DNA from: Bacteroidales bacterium
GTDB taxonomy: Bacteria; Bacteroidota; Bacteroidia; Bacteroidales; UBA932
Direction of reading: 5' to 3'
Length of the DNA stretch: 39,138 nucleotides
NCBI GenBank assembly: GCA_017556765.1
Contig: JAFYME010000010.1
Span: 1-39,138, forward strand
Under the pieces are notes generated by a model that made no database searches, was not told where the DNA came from, and saw only the letters and a program-made list of their open reading frames with translations. The position numbers were made by a program, and so were the translations under genes. Below, in pieces: positions 1 through 8,441 of this stretch (within the stretch, counting starts at the first letter, position 1; every line of letters begins with the position of its first letter).

Positions 1-964
1 CCACCTGACCGCAGATACCTCTTACGAGCTTGTCACCAAGTTCCTCAGGAGATACAGTCATGATGTCACATGTAGAAGTACCGATAACGCGTACGAATGT
101 GTTGTTCTTTGCACCTGCTCCGATTGCACCCATGTGGCAGTCGAATTCGCTTCCTGCTACCACTACGTCTGTAGAAAGTCCGAGGCGCTCAGCCCATTCA
201 GGACAAAGCTTGCCTACAGGCTTCTCGGCAGTAGTTGTCTCGCTGAAGAGACGATCGCGGAATCCTGCGAGAACAGGATCGAGGCTGCAGAGGAACTCTT
301 CTGATGGAAGACCGCCCCACTTTGCATGCCACATAGCCTTGTGACCTGCTGCACAACGGCTGCGAGGAACCTCATTGATGTGCTTTGCGCCGATAAGGAG
401 AGCCGGCATCCAGTCGCAGTGCTCTACGATTGAATACGCTGCATCACGTACAGCTGCATCCTCACGGAGAACATGGAGAGCCTTTGCCCAGAACCACTCT
501 GAAGAGTAGATACCACCCTCATATGCAGTGTAATCTATCTCGTTAGCATGGCACTTCTCGTTGATCTCGGCAGCCTCCTTTACAGCAGTGTGGTCCTTCC
601 AGAGGACGAACATTGCGTTAGGGTTCTCAGCGAACTCAGGCTTGAGAGCAAGAGGAGTACCGTTCTCGTCTGTAAATACAGGAGTAGAACCTGTAGTATC
701 GAAAGCGATACCGATCACATTCTCGGCTGTACCTGCAGGACATGCTGCGAGAGCCTCCTTCACAGAGCCTTCGAGCACCTCGATATAATCGAGAGGGTGC
801 TGACGCCACTGGTTTGCTGAAGGAACGCAGTACATTCCCTTCTTCCAACGTGGATAGTATTTCACAGCTGTTGCAAGAGTCCTTCCGTCAGCAACATCCA
901 CAACTACTGCACGAGCTGAATCCGAACCGTAGTCCAGACCGATTACATATTTTGTATCTGCCAT
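1..964 (-). CDS. araB: Ribulokinase AraB (C-terminus cut by window edge)
   Basis: Cytoplasmic FGGY-family sugar kinase that phosphorylates L-ribulose to L-ribulose 5-phosphate. About 321 residues are visible of the roughly 550 usual for the family; the 3' end lies beyond base 1. The N-terminus reads MADTKYVIGLDYGSDSARAV, the phosphate-binding start of FGGY kinases, and later stretches such as VIGIAFDTTGSTPV and VVAGSEFDCHMGAIGAG fit ribulokinase. The ATG at 964 lies 8 bases after the araA stop, so it is the last visible gene of the symporter-araD-araA-araB operon. The identification rests on motifs and on the araA/araD neighbours; a related FGGY kinase is unlikely in this context. Confidence 0.93.
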   Translation of the reverse strand, partial: MADTKYVIGLDYGSDSARAVVVDVADGRTLATAVKYYPRWKKGMYCVPSANQWRQHPLDYIEVLEGSVKEALAACPAGTAENVIGIAFDTTGSTPVFTDENGTPLALKPEFAENPNAMFVLWKDHTAVKEAAEINEKCHANEIDYTAYEGGIYSSEWFWAKALHVLREDAAVRDAAYSIVEHCDWMPALLIGAKHINEVPRSRCAAGHKAMWHAKWGGLPSEEFLCSLDPVLAGFRDRLFSETTTAEKPVGKLCPEWAERLGLSTDVVVAGSEFDCHMGAIGAGAKNNTFVRVIGTSTCDIMTVSPEELGDKLVRGICGQV

Positions 965-972
965 GATATCAA

Positions 973-2514
973 TTACTTAAGAGCCTTATTCAACATGTAG
1001 TAAACCTCGTTCACCCTCATCTCCTTCTTGAAGTCAGAGAGAGTTGTCTGGTCGTTGATGACGAGCATCTCGACGTCAGCGAGCTCTGCATAATCCTCCC
1101 AATACTCTGTTGTAAGGTCGTAAGAGAAGCTTGTGTGGTGAGTACCACCTGCGAGCATCCATGCTGCAGCGCCTACCTCGAAGCTTGGCTTAGGGATCCA
1201 GAGAGCTGAAGCTACAGGAAGCTTAGGAAGCGGCTTAGACTCGATACAGTTGACCTCGTTCACGATGAGGCGGAAACGGTTACCCATGTCTACTACTGTT
1301 ACAGCCACACCGTCGCCAGTCTTGCTTGTGAACACGAGACGTGCAGTCTGAGTCTTGCGGACTCCGATACCGAGGTGGTGTACCTCAAGCTTCGGCTTCT
1401 CAGCAGCGATTGCAGGGCTGATCTCGAGCATGTGAGCCTGGAGAAGAGCTGAATTAGCGCCGTCGAAGTGGATTGTGTAGTCCTCGAGGAATGATGAACC
1501 CTTAGGAAGGCCCTGGCCCATGTACCATGCTGTACGAACGAGAGCAGCTGTCTTCCAGTCACCCTCACCGCCGAAACCGTAACCATCAGCCATGAGACGC
1601 TGTGATGCGAGACCTGGGATCTGGTCGAAGCCCTTTCCTGTCTCCTCTACGTTCACGTCACCGAGGTCATCGAAGTTAGATGTGAATGCCTTTGCGCCGT
1701 ATGCCTCGAGAACTGCGCGGAGAGTAAGCTCTGCCTTAGCTGAGTTCCATACCTTTCTGTAAGCCTCAGTAGTCTTGTCCTCAAGCTCAGGAGCGTGATC
1801 ATACTCGTTGAAGTATACCTCTACGAGAGCGTCAACATCCTTATCCTCGATCTTCTCGAAGTAAGTCATGACTGTGCTGAAAGGAACATAGTCCACATGG
1901 TATCCGAAACGAAGCTCAGCCTCAACCTTGTCACCGTCTGTAACGGCTACATTGTTCATCTGGTCGCCGAAACGGAGGATTCTCATGTCCTGTGAATCTG
2001 CCCATGCAGCTGCAACTCTCTGCCATACAGCAATACGCTCGAGAGTCTTAGGATCCTGCCAGTGACCTACAACTGTCTTGCGGCCCTTACGCATGCGTGA
2101 GAGGATGTGAGCATACTCTCTGTCGCCGTGGGCGCTCTGGTTGAGGTTCATGAAATCCATGTCCATTGTGTCCCAAGGAATCTCCTTGTTGAACTGAGTG
2201 TGGAGGTGGAGGAGAGGCTTGCGGAGCTTCTGCATTCCGTGGATCCACATCTTTGCAGGAGAGAATGTGTGCATCCATGTGATGACACCCACACACTTAG
2301 GATCAGACTCTGCTGCAGTCATGATGTCAGCAACTTCCTTTGAAGAGTTTGCTGTACCTTTATATACAACCTTTATAGGGAGCACGCCTGAAGCGTTCAT
2401 TCCTTCTACCATCTGTGTCGAGTGGCCGTCTACCTGTACCACTGCGTCGCCTCCGTAAAGGAGCTGAGCTCCTGTTACGAACCATACTTCATGATTCTCA
2501 AATGCTTTGATCAT
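973..2514 (-). CDS. araA: L-arabinose isomerase AraA
   Basis: Cytoplasmic Mn2+-dependent isomerase converting L-arabinose to L-ribulose. The 513-residue length matches the family (about 500). It starts MIKAFENHEVWFVTGAQLLY, the typical AraA beginning, and carries the conserved stretches WMHTFSPAKMWI, GFGGEGDWK (catalytic Glu region), SFLEDYTIHF and AGGTHHTSFS (metal/catalytic His region). An in-frame ATG at 2577 would add 21 Asn/Arg-rich residues and overlap araD; I reject it because the family starts at 2514 and this leaves a normal 25-base gap after araD. It lies 8 bases upstream of araB. Confidence 0.96.
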   Translation of the reverse strand: MIKAFENHEVWFVTGAQLLYGGDAVVQVDGHSTQMVEGMNASGVLPIKVVYKGTANSSKEVADIMTAAESDPKCVGVITWMHTFSPAKMWIHGMQKLRKPLLHLHTQFNKEIPWDTMDMDFMNLNQSAHGDREYAHILSRMRKGRKTVVGHWQDPKTLERIAVWQRVAAAWADSQDMRILRFGDQMNNVAVTDGDKVEAELRFGYHVDYVPFSTVMTYFEKIEDKDVDALVEVYFNEYDHAPELEDKTTEAYRKVWNSAKAELTLRAVLEAYGAKAFTSNFDDLGDVNVEETGKGFDQIPGLASQRLMADGYGFGGEGDWKTAALVRTAWYMGQGLPKGSSFLEDYTIHFDGANSALLQAHMLEISPAIAAEKPKLEVHHLGIGVRKTQTARLVFTSKTGDGVAVTVVDMGNRFRLIVNEVNCIESKPLPKLPVASALWIPKPSFEVGAAAWMLAGGTHHTSFSYDLTTEYWEDYAELADVEMLVINDQTTLSDFKKEMRVNEVYYMLNKALK

Positions 2515-2539
2515 AATTATTTCTTGGTTAGTGTTATTA

Positions 2540-3232
2540 TTATTTCTTTTTCTGTCCATAGTAAGCGTTAGGACCATGCTTGCGGTTGAAGTGCTTCTCG
2601 ATGAGAAGGTCGTTCATTGTGAGGTTCGGATTCACGCCGTAAGCGATGAACGCCATCTTCGCAACCTGCTCCATCACCACAGCGTTGTGGACTGCGTCAA
2701 AACCGTCCTTACCCCATGAGAAAGGACCATGGTTCTTCACGAGAACACCTGGAGTGTGTACCGGGTTGAGACCCTCGAAACGCTTGATGATCACGTTTCC
2801 TGTCTCGAGCTCATATGCGCCCTTTACCTCCTCCTCGGTCATGCTTTCTGTGCATGGAATCGCGTTGTGGAAATAATCGGCGTGGGTTGTTCCGATGTTA
2901 GGGATGTCCTTACCTGCCTGTGCCCATGCTGTAGCGTAAGTCGAGTGTGTGTGAACCACACCACCGATCTCAGGCCATGCACGATAGAGGGCAAGGTGGG
3001 TAGGAGTGTCTGACGAAGGGTTGAGGTCTCCCTCGACGATATTTCCGTCGAGGTCGACTACAACCATATCTTCCGGTTTCATGTTATCGTATGAAACGCC
3101 GCTTGGCTTGATCACAACGAGGCCCGACTCACGGTCGATCGCCGAAACGTTGCCCCATGTGAAGATTACAAGTCCATGCTCTACAAGCTCCAGATTGGCC
3201 TTGCAGACTTTTGCTTTGAGTTCTTCCAACAT
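2540..3232 (-). CDS. araD: L-ribulose-5-phosphate 4-epimerase AraD
   Basis: Zinc-dependent class II aldolase-fold epimerase that converts L-ribulose 5-phosphate to D-xylulose 5-phosphate, the entry into the pentose phosphate pathway. The 230 residues are full length. The metal-binding HTH of [11 protein letters not shown], the later NHGPFSWG motif, and the [10 protein letters not shown] and IKPSGVSYD motifs of the aldolase/epimerase family are all present. Its ATG at 3232 is separated by a single base from the symporter stop (3234-3236), which indicates tight translational coupling. With araA and araB it completes the bacterial L-arabinose isomerase pathway. Confidence 0.96.
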   Translation of the reverse strand: MLEELKAKVCKANLELVEHGLVIFTWGNVSAIDRESGLVVIKPSGVSYDNMKPEDMVVVDLDGNIVEGDLNPSSDTPTHLALYRAWPEIGGVVHTHSTYATAWAQAGKDIPNIGTTHADYFHNAIPCTESMTEEEVKGAYELETGNVIIKRFEGLNPVHTPGVLVKNHGPFSWGKDGFDAVHNAVVMEQVAKMAFIAYGVNPNLTMNDLLIEKHFNRKHGPNAYYGQKKK

Positions 3233-3233
3233 A

Positions 3234-5219
3234 TTACCAAAGTGCTACGTAAAGAATAACGATGATAACAGCGATTGCAAGAGCGCCCCATGCATACTCC
3301 TTGTTTGTATCGAAGAGCTTGAGGTCAAGGCTGTGGCCCTTAGGGTCGATCTTCTTGTCGTTTGCGTCTGACCAGAGCCAGATAGCGTTGCAGCCTACGA
3401 GGGCTCCGAAGAAGAAGAATGCCTGGAATCCGATATCGTTAAGATATGCGATGAAGTTTGTCTCAGGTGTTGCAGTTGCAGGGAGGCATGCGCCCCAGAT
3501 AGTAACTACAGCAGCGATGAAGATGAAGAATACACCTGCACCGCCGAGGATCTTAGCCCACTTGATCATGGTCTTTCTGTCCTTCTCCTCAGGAAGCTCG
3601 CAAGAGATGAACTTCTTGTCGATGTAAGAGATGAGGATGAACATTGTGACGAGGATCATGAATACATAACCTGCGCGGAGCTGGAACGCAACCTCAGGCA
3701 TAGTGAGCTTGAAGAATACTCCGAGTGGAATAGTAGCGATTGCAGACCATACGGCAGCCTTGTTTGAAGCGCGCTTCCAGAGAAGACCGAGACCGAATAC
3801 AACCACGATACCTGGATAGATGAATCCTGAATACTCCTGGATATACTGGAATGCCTGGTCAAGACCTCCGAGGAGAGGCTTCACTGCGATGGCAGCGATG
3901 ATGAGGGCTGTAAGCGAAGTAAGACGACCGATGTTCACGAGCTTCTTGTCTGAAGCGGCTGGATTGATGTACTTCTTATAGATATCCATTGTGAAGAGGG
4001 TCGAAGTCGAGTTGAACATCGAAGCGAGCGACGAAATGATAGCCGCTGCGAGAGCTGCGAATGAAAGACCCTTCACTACAGGTGGAGCGAAGTTACGGAT
4101 GAGCCATGGATAAGCGTCGTCAGCTACATTGATTGATCCCTGGAGCATTGTGAACTGATCAGCGTGCTGAGTCATATAGAATGCGCATACGCCTGGAAGC
4201 ACAACGATGAAAGGAATGAGGAGCTTGAGGAGACCTGCGAAAACGAGACCCTTCTGAGCCTCCTGGATGCTCTTCGCAGCGAGACCCTTCTGGATGATGT
4301 ACTGGTTGAATCCCCAGTAACCGAGGTTTGTAAGCCAGAGGGCTCCTACGAGGGCAACGAGACCTGGAACGTTAGCGAAAGCCTCAGGGTTGTGAGACTG
4401 CTGGATCACAAGGTGGAAGTGTGTATCGTTTGCATACTCGCCTGTTGTGAGGGTTGTATATACGTTTCTGAGACCCTCCATTGCAGCGCCGTCACCGGCA
4501 GCCTTGAGAGCGAAGAACGCTGTGATGAGACCACCGCCCACGAGGAACACAACCTGCATCACGTCAGTCCATGCAACTGAAGCAAGACCTCCGTAGATAG
4601 AGTAGATACCTGCAACGAGGAAGAGGAATACCACGATCACCATTCTCATCGAAATCATTGTCTCGCCGAATGTGATGAACACACCCTGAAGACCGAGGAT
4701 CTGCTCGATTGCGAGAGCTCCGAGCCATGCTACAGATGTAAGGTTCACAAACACATAGAGGAAGAGGAAGAGGATAGAGAAAGCGAGACCTACTCCGTCG
4801 CTGTACCTCTCGCGGAGGAACTGAGGGATAGTGAAGATCTTTCTCTTGAGCATCACAGGAAGAAGGAACTTACCGATGACGATAAGCGTGATGGCTGCCA
4901 TGATCTCATAAGCTGCAGTAGCGATACCGTCACGGAAACCTGTTCCTGACATACCGATGAACTGCTCTGCAGAAATGTTGGCTGCGATGAGCGAAGCGCC
5001 AACTGCCCACCATGTCAAAGTGTTACCGGCAAGGAAGTAGTCGTTTGCACTCTTCTCTTCACCTTTCTTTGTGCGGCCGAGGAAAAGGCCGAGGCCCACG
5101 AGGACAACAAGATAGATCGCCAGAATGACGAGGTCGATCGTCTTGAATCCTGATGCGCCGATAGCTGCACCGAGATCGATCGATCTCATGGTTTCGCCGA
5201 ATTGCTGTACAAAATTCAT
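3234..5219 (-). CDS. SSS-family sodium/sugar symporter, probably for L-arabinose
   Basis: Inner-membrane Na+/solute symporter (SSS family, SglT-like) of 661 residues with about 14 hydrophobic segments. Typical motifs include [19 protein letters not shown] near residue 60, [11 protein letters not shown], a [14 protein letters not shown] block and [20 protein letters not shown]. It is the first gene of the arabinose operon, so L-arabinose is the likely cargo; substrate cannot be read from sequence and galactose or another released sugar is possible. In Bacteroides thetaiotaomicron a sodium/glucose-type cotransporter also sits with the ara genes (family knowledge). A promoter with a good -7 box and a spaced TTG lies about 54-83 bases upstream. 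Confidence 0.88.
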   Translation of the reverse strand: MNFVQQFGETMRSIDLGAAIGASGFKTIDLVILAIYLVVLVGLGLFLGRTKKGEEKSANDYFLAGNTLTWWAVGASLIAANISAEQFIGMSGTGFRDGIATAAYEIMAAITLIVIGKFLLPVMLKRKIFTIPQFLRERYSDGVGLAFSILFLFLYVFVNLTSVAWLGALAIEQILGLQGVFITFGETMISMRMVIVVFLFLVAGIYSIYGGLASVAWTDVMQVVFLVGGGLITAFFALKAAGDGAAMEGLRNVYTTLTTGEYANDTHFHLVIQQSHNPEAFANVPGLVALVGALWLTNLGYWGFNQYIIQKGLAAKSIQEAQKGLVFAGLLKLLIPFIVVLPGVCAFYMTQHADQFTMLQGSINVADDAYPWLIRNFAPPVVKGLSFAALAAAIISSLASMFNSTSTLFTMDIYKKYINPAASDKKLVNIGRLTSLTALIIAAIAVKPLLGGLDQAFQYIQEYSGFIYPGIVVVFGLGLLWKRASNKAAVWSAIATIPLGVFFKLTMPEVAFQLRAGYVFMILVTMFILISYIDKKFISCELPEEKDRKTMIKWAKILGGAGVFFIFIAAVVTIWGACLPATATPETNFIAYLNDIGFQAFFFFGALVGCNAIWLWSDANDKKIDPKGHSLDLKLFDTNKEYAWGALAIAVIIVILYVALW

Positions 5220-5272
5220 AAGATTAGTGATTAGTTTATTGTTAATATTTTAAGGATATTCCTTTAACCAAG

Positions 5273-5302
5273 CAAATGTACAAAAAATATATGTGGAATC
5301 AA
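5273..5302 (-). promoter_or_regulatory. Bacteroidota-type promoter of the arabinose operon
   Basis: Reading the minus strand, TTG (5302-5300), 19 bases, then TACATTTG (5280-5273) matches the Bacteroides sigma consensus TTTG-N19-21-TAnnTTTG. Predicted transcription starts near 5266, giving a leader of roughly 45 bases before the symporter ATG at 5219. The leader contains ATCCTTAAAAT (minus strand, 5257-5247), an 11-mer also found just downstream of the susC -7 box. Confidence 0.6.
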
Positions 5303-5319
5303 CCCCTGACTTCATATAG

Positions 5320-5392
5320 GGTCTGACAATTTTGTACGAATAATAGAAAAATCGTCTAATACTTGTCCAGAATATTGGATTTGGACGATTGT
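5320..5392. promoter_or_regulatory. Candidate operator region with inverted repeat ATCGTC/GACGAT
   Basis: Between the two divergent promoters, ATCGTC (5351-5356) and GACGAT (5384-5389) form an inverted pair 33 bases apart, about three helical turns. The right half belongs to ATTTGGACGATT (5379-5390), a 12-mer repeated exactly upstream of GH97 (26708-26719). GACAATTTT (5325-5333) also recurs there (26667-26675). Binding by the local HTCS or an arabinose regulator is inferred, not shown. Confidence 0.4.
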
Positions 5393-5439
5393 GCCATAAA
5401 TAAAGGTATATATTATCATTCCGTGGAGTTTTTCTTTGA

Positions 5440-5447
5440 TAAATTTG
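5440..5447 (+). promoter_or_regulatory. -7 box of the GH146-like gene
   Basis: TAAATTTG fits the Bacteroidota -7 consensus TAnnTTTG, 40 bases before the ATG at 5488. No clear TTTG element sits at the usual -33 distance, as expected if an activator is needed. The box lies 61 bases downstream of the start of the shared 12-mer at 5379. Confidence 0.5.
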
Positions 5448-5487
5448 CCACAAATAAATAATACAAACCATAACCGATATTCAAAAA

Positions 5488-8379
5488 ATGAAAAGAATCC
5501 TTAGCCTTATCATCTGCGGAGCGATGATGCTTGCCGGTCTGGCATCATGCGGCACTGCAGAAAAGGGTGCTAAAAGCATCAAGAGCGTCGAGAAGGTCAC
5601 AGTGGAGTCGCCGGAGGGAACTGTCCCAAGGCTTCCATACCAGCTGTGGGTAACCTACAACGACGGCACAGGAGCATACCGTCAGGTACGCTGGAGCAAC
5701 GCCGCATTGGCAGTGGAGAAGGAGCAGTCTGATCCGTCGCTCTATCCTGCAGGAAAGAAGTACACAATCGAAGGACACATCACAGGTGACAACAAGACAC
5801 CTAAGGGATACCCTGTAGTCGCAAAGATCACCGTGACAAAGGGTGAGTATGAGGTTCCGGGCAATACATTCAAGGCCCAGCCGCTCCCTCTTGACAAGGT
5901 TGTCATCAACGGCGACAACCGTCTTACCTCAAACCGCGACATGCTCATCGAGCAGGTCCTCAGCTGGGACATCACCCAGCAGCTCTACAACTATCGTGAG
6001 ACATACAACCTCAGCACAAAGGGCTATACCGAGTCTGACGGATGGGATTCACCTACAACCAAGCTCAAGGGCCACGGTTCAGGACACTACATGTCGGCTC
6101 TCGCATTCGCATTCGCCAGCGCTACAAAGCCTGAGCACAAGGATGCTCTCCGCGCAAGGATGAAGCGCATGACAGACGAGCTCCGCACATATCAGGAGAT
6201 GACCTTCGTATGGAACGAAGAGCTCGGCCGCTACTGGGAGGCACGCGACTTCGCTCCGGAGGAAGAGCTCCGCGAGATGAAGGGTACATGGGCCGCTTTC
6301 AAGGAGCACCAGAAGGATTGGGCGAAGTACGGATACGGCTACATCAACGCCATCCCTGCACATCACCCTGCCCTCATCGAGATGTACCGCGCATACAACA
6401 ACGAGCAGTGGGTATGGGCTCCATACTACTCTATCCACAAGCAGCTCGCAGGTCTCATCGACATCGCTACATACGTTGACGACCCTGCAATCGCAGAGAA
6501 GGCCCTCAAGATCGCCACAGACATGGGTCTTTGGATCTGGAACCGTCTGAGCCACCGTACATATGTGAACACAGAGGGAACCCAGGAGGAGCGCCGCGCG
6601 AAGCCGGGTAACCGCTACGAGATGTGGAACATGTACATCGCAGGTGAGGACGGAGGTACAGGCGAGTCTCTCGCACGCCTTGCAATGCTCTCGAACGACG
6701 AGACAACAAGAGCACGCCTCCTCGAGGCTTCGAACTTCTTCGACAGCCCTGCATTCTACGAGCCGCTCTCGATCAATGTAGACGACATCCGCACACGCCA
6801 TGCAAACCAGCATATCCCTAAGATCATCAGCGCGTTGAGGAGCTATGTGGGCAACAACAACCCATACTACTACAACATCGCTCTCAACTTCTGGAACATG
6901 GTCCAGGGCCGCTATGCATACTCTACAGGCGGTGTGGGTAACGTAGAGATGTTCCGTCAGCCTTACACTCAGATCCTCAGCATGAACACAAACGTTCAGT
7001 CTGACCGCCACGGAAACCTCTACCCTAACCCTACCCTCAACGAGACATGCTGCGTATACAACCTCGCGAAGCTCACAAAGGATCTCAACTGCTTCGATCC
7101 GGACGACGCACGCTACATGGACTACTACGAGCGAGTTCTCTACAACCAGCTCATCGGTTCGGTAGACCCTCACCACTACGGCGTGACTTACCACTATGCA
7201 GTAGGTCTTGACGCAAGCAAGCCTTTCGGCAGCGAGACTCCGCAGTCTACATGCTGCGGCGGTACAGGTTCGGAGAACCACACAAGATACCAGGAGGCTG
7301 CATACTTCGTGAACGACAACACCATCTGGGTAGCCCTCTACATGCCTACAACAGCAACATGGGACGCAAAGGGCGTACAGCTCACCCAGGACTGCCTCTG
7401 GCCTGCAGAAAAGTCTACCATCACAGTGAAGGGTTCAGCTGACTTCGCAATGAAGCTCCGCGTTCCTTACTGGGCAACAGAGGGCTTCGACGTGAAGCTC
7501 AACGGCAAGTCGATCGCCAAGTCATACCAGCCATGTTCATATGTGGAGATTCCTTCACGCACATGGAGCGAAAGCGACGTGGTTGAGGTCGTGATGCCTT
7601 TCACAAAGCACATCAACTACGGTCCTGACAAGATGACTGTCGCAGCTACAGGCATGAACGAGACAAACACAGTGTTCACTCCGATGTGGGTAGGTACACT
7701 CATGTACGGTCCTCTCGCCATGTCTACAGACGCTGTAAGAAGCTGGGATGACGCCCTCCTCAACCTTGACTCGGCCCTCGAGTGCGTACAGGTCAACACT
7801 CCTACAGCAGAGGCGGGTACTGACGGCAACATCTACACCCTCACAGTGGGCGACATGACATTCTACCCTGACTACTACCTCTGCGAGCACTCTACACGCT
7901 ACCTCCGCATCAATATGGACAACGCCCTTGAGAACGCATCGGCTGCCGGCATCATCGACAAATCAGCTCTCGAGGAAGGCGTAATCCTCGCAAGATCACG
8001 CAAGGAGGCGCAGGAGGCATGGAACGCAATGGAAGTGAAGGTTCCTGATCACGCTCCATGGGCACCGCACGCATACGGCAGAATGGTCGAGCAGCTCGCT
8101 CAGGCCGAGGAGATAATGGCAGGTAAGGAGTTCACTCAGGAAGAGGTGAACAACGCTACAGCCCTCCTCAACGCAGCGATCAACACAATGCGTCCAGGTA
8201 ACCTTCCTGAGCTTGAGGACCTCAACGAACTTCTCCAGCTTGTCAAGGAAGCAAAGGACAAGAACGATCCTAAGCAGAAAGAGGCCATCGACTACGCCGA
8301 AATGGTCATCAGATACGTAAGCAACGGATCAGGTACAATGGACATGATCATCAAGGGCTGCGAGCAGCTTAAGAAATAA
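5488..8379 (+). CDS. Beta-L-arabinofuranosidase, GH146/GH127 superfamily (DUF1680), lipoprotein
   Basis: Predicted exo-acting glycoside hydrolase releasing terminal beta-L-arabinofuranose by a zinc-bound Cys nucleophile. The 963-residue protein has a lipoprotein signal (LASC, Cys22), a bacterial Ig-like (Big_4-type) domain at about 30-115 (SPEGTVPRLPYQLWVTYNDG), the catalytic (alpha/alpha)6 and beta region at about 125-790, and a helical, charged C-terminus (about 800-963) resembling FIVAR-type helices. The zinc/nucleophile set is visible as E519-T-C521 and C589-C590 in TCCGGTGSENH, matching the Glu-x-Cys ... Cys-Cys pattern of HypBA1 and the GH146 ESCNTYN/WCCVGSGMENH style, so GH146 is favoured over GH127. 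Family members next to ara genes are known in B. thetaiotaomicron. It is monocistronic and divergent from the arabinose operon; a perfect hairpin terminator follows. Confidence 0.85.
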   Translation: MKRILSLIICGAMMLAGLASCGTAEKGAKSIKSVEKVTVESPEGTVPRLPYQLWVTYNDGTGAYRQVRWSNAALAVEKEQSDPSLYPAGKKYTIEGHITGDNKTPKGYPVVAKITVTKGEYEVPGNTFKAQPLPLDKVVINGDNRLTSNRDMLIEQVLSWDITQQLYNYRETYNLSTKGYTESDGWDSPTTKLKGHGSGHYMSALAFAFASATKPEHKDALRARMKRMTDELRTYQEMTFVWNEELGRYWEARDFAPEEELREMKGTWAAFKEHQKDWAKYGYGYINAIPAHHPALIEMYRAYNNEQWVWAPYYSIHKQLAGLIDIATYVDDPAIAEKALKIATDMGLWIWNRLSHRTYVNTEGTQEERRAKPGNRYEMWNMYIAGEDGGTGESLARLAMLSNDETTRARLLEASNFFDSPAFYEPLSINVDDIRTRHANQHIPKIISALRSYVGNNNPYYYNIALNFWNMVQGRYAYSTGGVGNVEMFRQPYTQILSMNTNVQSDRHGNLYPNPTLNETCCVYNLAKLTKDLNCFDPDDARYMDYYERVLYNQLIGSVDPHHYGVTYHYAVGLDASKPFGSETPQSTCCGGTGSENHTRYQEAAYFVNDNTIWVALYMPTTATWDAKGVQLTQDCLWPAEKSTITVKGSADFAMKLRVPYWATEGFDVKLNGKSIAKSYQPCSYVEIPSRTWSESDVVEVVMPFTKHINYGPDKMTVAATGMNETNTVFTPMWVGTLMYGPLAMSTDAVRSWDDALLNLDSALECVQVNTPTAEAGTDGNIYTLTVGDMTFYPDYYLCEHSTRYLRINMDNALENASAAGIIDKSALEEGVILARSRKEAQEAWNAMEVKVPDHAPWAPHAYGRMVEQLAQAEEIMAGKEFTQEEVNNATALLNAAINTMRPGNLPELEDLNELLQLVKEAKDKNDPKQKEAIDYAEMVIRYVSNGSGTMDMIIKGCEQLKK

Positions 8380-8401
8380 TCACAACCGACATAACAACCA
8401 A

Positions 8402-8437
8402 AAAAGAGGAAAACCATCATACCGGTTTTCCTCTTTT
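8402..8437. terminator. Bidirectional intrinsic terminator between GH146-like gene and HTCS
   Basis: A perfect 14-bp stem, AAAAGAGGAAAACC (8402-8415) with GGTTTTCCTCTTTT (8424-8437), and an 8-base loop. A- and T-rich ends allow use in both directions, for the plus-strand hydrolase gene and the minus-strand HTCS gene that converge here. Confidence 0.9.
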
Positions 8438-8441
8438 CTGT

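Noticed and set aside
2515-2577. Upstream extension of araA
   Set aside because: Adds 21 low-complexity residues and overlaps araD; the family N-terminus begins at 2514.
5250-5471. Small minus-strand frame in the divergent promoter region
   Set aside because: AT-rich, overlaps both promoters and the repeats; no family resemblance.
6079-7281. A 400-codon open frame on the minus strand
   Set aside because: Fully antisense to the GH146-like gene's catalytic domain; Val/Cys/Leu-rich nonsense composition and no start signals.
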